From positions 1 through 64,000 of the forward strand of contig NZ_JAUSUJ010000009.1 in assembly GCF_030813915.1 (NCBI RefSeq): a DNA stretch of 64,000 bases. The letters are read 5' to 3'. Position 1 is the stretch's first letter. Each line of letters starts with the position of its first letter. The DNA comes from Rhodoplanes tepidamans (GTDB taxonomy: Bacteria > Pseudomonadota > Alphaproteobacteria > Rhizobiales > Xanthobacteraceae). The notes beneath the pieces are model-generated. The model did no database searches. It was not told where the DNA came from and was given only the letters and a program-made list of their open reading frames with translations. Positions 62,100-64,000 of this stretch are shown piece by piece. The translations under genes were made by a program, and so were the position numbers.

Positions 62100-63323
62100 A
62101 TGGATCGGTATGCGCGCGGCCCCTTCAATGTCGGCTACGAGCAGCGGCTCGACGTCGCCGCGCTGCGGCAGAAGCGCATCGCCAAGGCGCAGGAGCAGCG
62201 GCGCAAGGCCGGGCTCGACGCGCTGCTCGTCTGGAAGGACGAGAACCAGCGCTACCTCACCGACCTGCGGCCGCAACTGATCACCGGCAAGACGACGGCG
62301 CTCAACGGCGCGTTGCTGGTCGAGGGCCGGGCGCCGATTCTGTTCTGCTCGGGCGGCGAGCGCGACCGCGTCGACCTCACCATGCCGTGGATCGAGGAGG
62401 CGCATACCATCCCGATCATCGAGGAGGTCGCGCTGGTCGACGGGATGGTCAAGGACATCCTCGGGCCGGTGCTGCGCAAGTACGGCCTCGCCGACGCCAA
62501 GCTCGGCCTCGACGAGTCCAACACCGTCTTCGTCAAGGCGCTGCAGCGGCATTTCCCCAAGCTCGCGATCGAGGACGGCGACACGCCGATGCTCGCCGCA
62601 CGCAGGCACAAGCTGCCCGAGGAGATCGTGCTCCTGGAGGAGGCGACCGCCATCGCCGACGCGGTCACGGCCTCGGCCACCGCGGCGATCGCCGAAGGGG
62701 TGCGCGAATGCGAGGTCGCCGGCGAGGCGATGCGCACCCTGTTCCGGCTCGGCGGCGAGTACTCGCACGTGATGACGCCCTTCGTCGCCTCCGGCGAGCA
62801 CATGGCGCCGCCCAACCGCATCTGCGGCGACAAGTTGATCCGCTCCGGCGACATCGTCTTCATCGATATCGGCGCAGCCTTCGGCGGCTATTTCGGCGAC
62901 GTCGCCCGGGCGGTGATCTGCGGCCGGCCGTCCGACCAGCAGAAGCGAATCTACACGGCCGTCTACGAGGGCCTGATGGCCGGCATCGCCGAGATGCGGC
63001 CGGGCCGCACCAACAAGGACTGCACCGACGCGATCGTGAAGGCGGCCGGCAAGCACGGGCTCGACGGGCGCTTCCTCTCGCTGTTCATCGCCCACGGCGT
63101 CGGCATCGGCGCCAACGAGCCGCCCTATATCGGCGAGACGCTGCCGGGCGCCCCGACCTACGAGTTCGAGCCCGGCATGGTGTTCGCGGTCGAGCCGCTG
63201 ATCTGGGTGCCCGGCGTGCGCGGCGGCGGCGGCGTGCGGCTGGAGGACATGGTGCTGATCACCGAAGGTGCCCCCCACGTCCTGTCGCGGGCCTCCTACG
63301 ACGAGAAGCTGATGCTGGGGTAG
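62100..63323 (+). CDS. M24B family metallopeptidase (Xaa-Pro peptidase-like)
   Basis: A 407-residue pita-bread enzyme. N-terminal creatinase-like domain (about 20-165), then the M24 domain with all five metal ligands: Asp256 and Asp267 in VFIDIGAAFGGYFGDVARA, His332 in IAHGVGIGANEPP, Glu365 in VFAVEPLIW and Glu382 in RLEDMVLIT. Intact ligands argue for a metallopeptidase rather than creatinase, which lacks metal. Same strand as the cluster, separated by a repeat; it may cleave an imidic or peptide product, or may be unrelated. Confidence 0.88.
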   Translation: MDRYARGPFNVGYEQRLDVAALRQKRIAKAQEQRRKAGLDALLVWKDENQRYLTDLRPQLITGKTTALNGALLVEGRAPILFCSGGERDRVDLTMPWIEEAHTIPIIEEVALVDGMVKDILGPVLRKYGLADAKLGLDESNTVFVKALQRHFPKLAIEDGDTPMLAARRHKLPEEIVLLEEATAIADAVTASATAAIAEGVRECEVAGEAMRTLFRLGGEYSHVMTPFVASGEHMAPPNRICGDKLIRSGDIVFIDIGAAFGGYFGDVARAVICGRPSDQQKRIYTAVYEGLMAGIAEMRPGRTNKDCTDAIVKAAGKHGLDGRFLSLFIAHGVGIGANEPPYIGETLPGAPTYEFEPGMVFAVEPLIWVPGVRGGGGVRLEDMVLITEGAPHVLSRASYDEKLMLG

Positions 63324-63405
63324 GGGCGGGCCGCCGGGCGCGCGCGGCGCGGCACACGACGTCGTGACGACAGGTTCGGACGAGCGGGCCTGCACGGCTC
63401 CTTCT

Positions 63406-63424
63406 CTCTCCCCTCGCGGGAGAG
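63406..63424. repeat. short hairpin repeat
   Basis: CTCTCCC-CTCGC-GGGAGAG between the convergent peptidase and monooxygenase genes. Resembles a common GC-rich bacterial intergenic hairpin; possible bidirectional terminator, no T-run. Confidence 0.45.
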
Positions 63425-63467
63425 GGTTGCTCGGAGTCCGGACCCGATCGCCGGAGCCCCTCGCGCC

Positions 63468-64000
63468 TCACTCCTCCGCCTGCACGGGCGGGGCGGGGTC
63501 GAAGGAGGGGGGCGGGCGCCAGGCGTAGAGCCAGTCGTGGCGGGCCAGCACGGTCTCGCCGCCGAGCACGGTCCGCATGGCGAGGTCGCGCAGCAGCGCG
63601 GCGGGCTGGCCGAGGTGATAGACCCGGTCGTTGCGGCGCGCCGTGCGCTGGACCGCGGCGGTGCGGTCGCGGCGGCGGCCCTCGTACTCGCGCAGCGCCC
63701 CCGGCGCATCCCAGGGCCGGCGGGCCAGCGCGTCGGCCAGCACGGCGGCGTCCTCGATCGCCATGGCGGCGCCCTGCGCCATGAAGGGCAGCATCGGGTG
63801 GACGGCGTCGCCGAGCAGCGTCACCGGGCCGCGGCCCCAGCGGCGGCCGGGCCGGCGGTCGTAGAGGCTCCAGCGCAGCCAGCGCTCCGGCCGGGCGAGC
63901 AGGTCGCGCGCCGGCGCTGCCCACTGGTGCGCCGGGAACCGGCGCAGCACCTCGGCGCCGTCGCCGGGCGCGCTCCAGCCGGTGACGATCTCGTCGTCCG
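63468..64000 (-). CDS. FAD-dependent monooxygenase, C-terminal part (gene runs out of the window)
   Basis: The last 177 or so residues of a salicylate-hydroxylase-type flavoprotein. Seen: LYDRRPGRRWGRGPVTLLGD and AVHPMLPFMAQGAAMAIEDA, the second FAD-binding motif (Gly-Asp that contacts the ribityl chain) with the Pro-rich loop, then LADAL and the variable C-terminus. The frame stays open to base 64000, so the start and the N-terminal Rossmann fold are beyond the window. Hydroxylates an aromatic ring; substrate unknown. Confidence 0.85.
   Translation of the reverse strand, partial: DDEIVTGWSAPGDGAEVLRRFPAHQWAAPARDLLARPERWLRWSLYDRRPGRRWGRGPVTLLGDAVHPMLPFMAQGAAMAIEDAAVLADALARRPWDAPGALREYEGRRRDRTAAVQRTARRNDRVYHLGQPAALLRDLAMRTVLGGETVLARHDWLYAWRPPPSFDPAPPVQAEE

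Noticed and set aside
62100-63323. Creatinase assignment for the M24 gene, tempting next to HyuAB (creatinine pathway)
   Set aside because: All five metal ligands are present, whereas creatinase lacks a metal site; a metallopeptidase call is safer.

Overview
The window is a stretch of high-GC bacterial chromosome that reads as an alphaproteobacterium, most likely a Hyphomicrobiales (Rhizobiales) member. This rests on gene content and order: heme A synthase (COX15 type) beside a DUF2842 gene, glnB-glnA followed by nnr, rplM-rpsI, tig-clpP-clpX-lon, DUF2846 and DUF2243 proteins, and long palindromic intergenic repeats typical of that order. I see no phage, transposase or CRISPR array.

Layout. 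1-5.1 kb: a truncated HipA-like kinase, a divergent pair of envelope-polysaccharide genes (CelD/FemAB-like acetyltransferase, NodB-type deacetylase) and ctaA. 5.1-14.3 kb: a secreted caspase-like protein, a diguanylate cyclase, a TPR/GT9-like protein, a HicAB toxin-antitoxin pair, metY and a DUF2846 lipoprotein. 14.4-19.6 kb: one giant autotransporter. 19.9-24.5 kb: a CoA-binding protein, a HigBA-type module whose toxin is frameshifted, small secreted and membrane proteins, an ECHDC3-like hydratase, a thioesterase, and rplM-rpsI. 25-34.9 kb: a methyltransferase, two tandem EF-hand proteins, a second diguanylate cyclase, a PhoX gene split by an amber codon, DUF2243, and an OhrR-like regulator divergent from a Tat-exported alpha/beta hydrolase. 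35-38.7 kb: glnA, glnB (with a candidate sigma-54 promoter) and nnr. 39-40.6 kb: a histidine kinase with an ethylene-receptor-like sensor, translationally coupled to a receiver protein. 40.9-47.9 kb: tRNA-Leu(UAG), tig, clpP, clpX and lon.

48.3-63.3 kb is a same-strand catabolic region (only the first and last genes of the wider block point the other way): two amidase-signature enzymes, a LysR regulator, ATP-dependent hydantoinase/oxoprolinase subunits A and B, a cyanuric-acid-hydrolase/barbiturase-family ring-opening amidohydrolase, a complete NitT/TauT-like ABC importer and an M24 peptidase. I infer that it imports a cyclic amide or imide, opens the ring and hydrolyses the linear product. 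The substrate is not known from sequence.

The best candidates for new biology are the ethylene-receptor-like two-component system (Asp34, Cys74 and His78 at exactly the spacing of plant ETR1) and the cyclic-imide cluster. Three genes look broken by single-base events (phoX amber, higB +1 frameshift, hyuB 3' frameshift). I cannot tell from one sequence whether these are real mutations or assembly errors.
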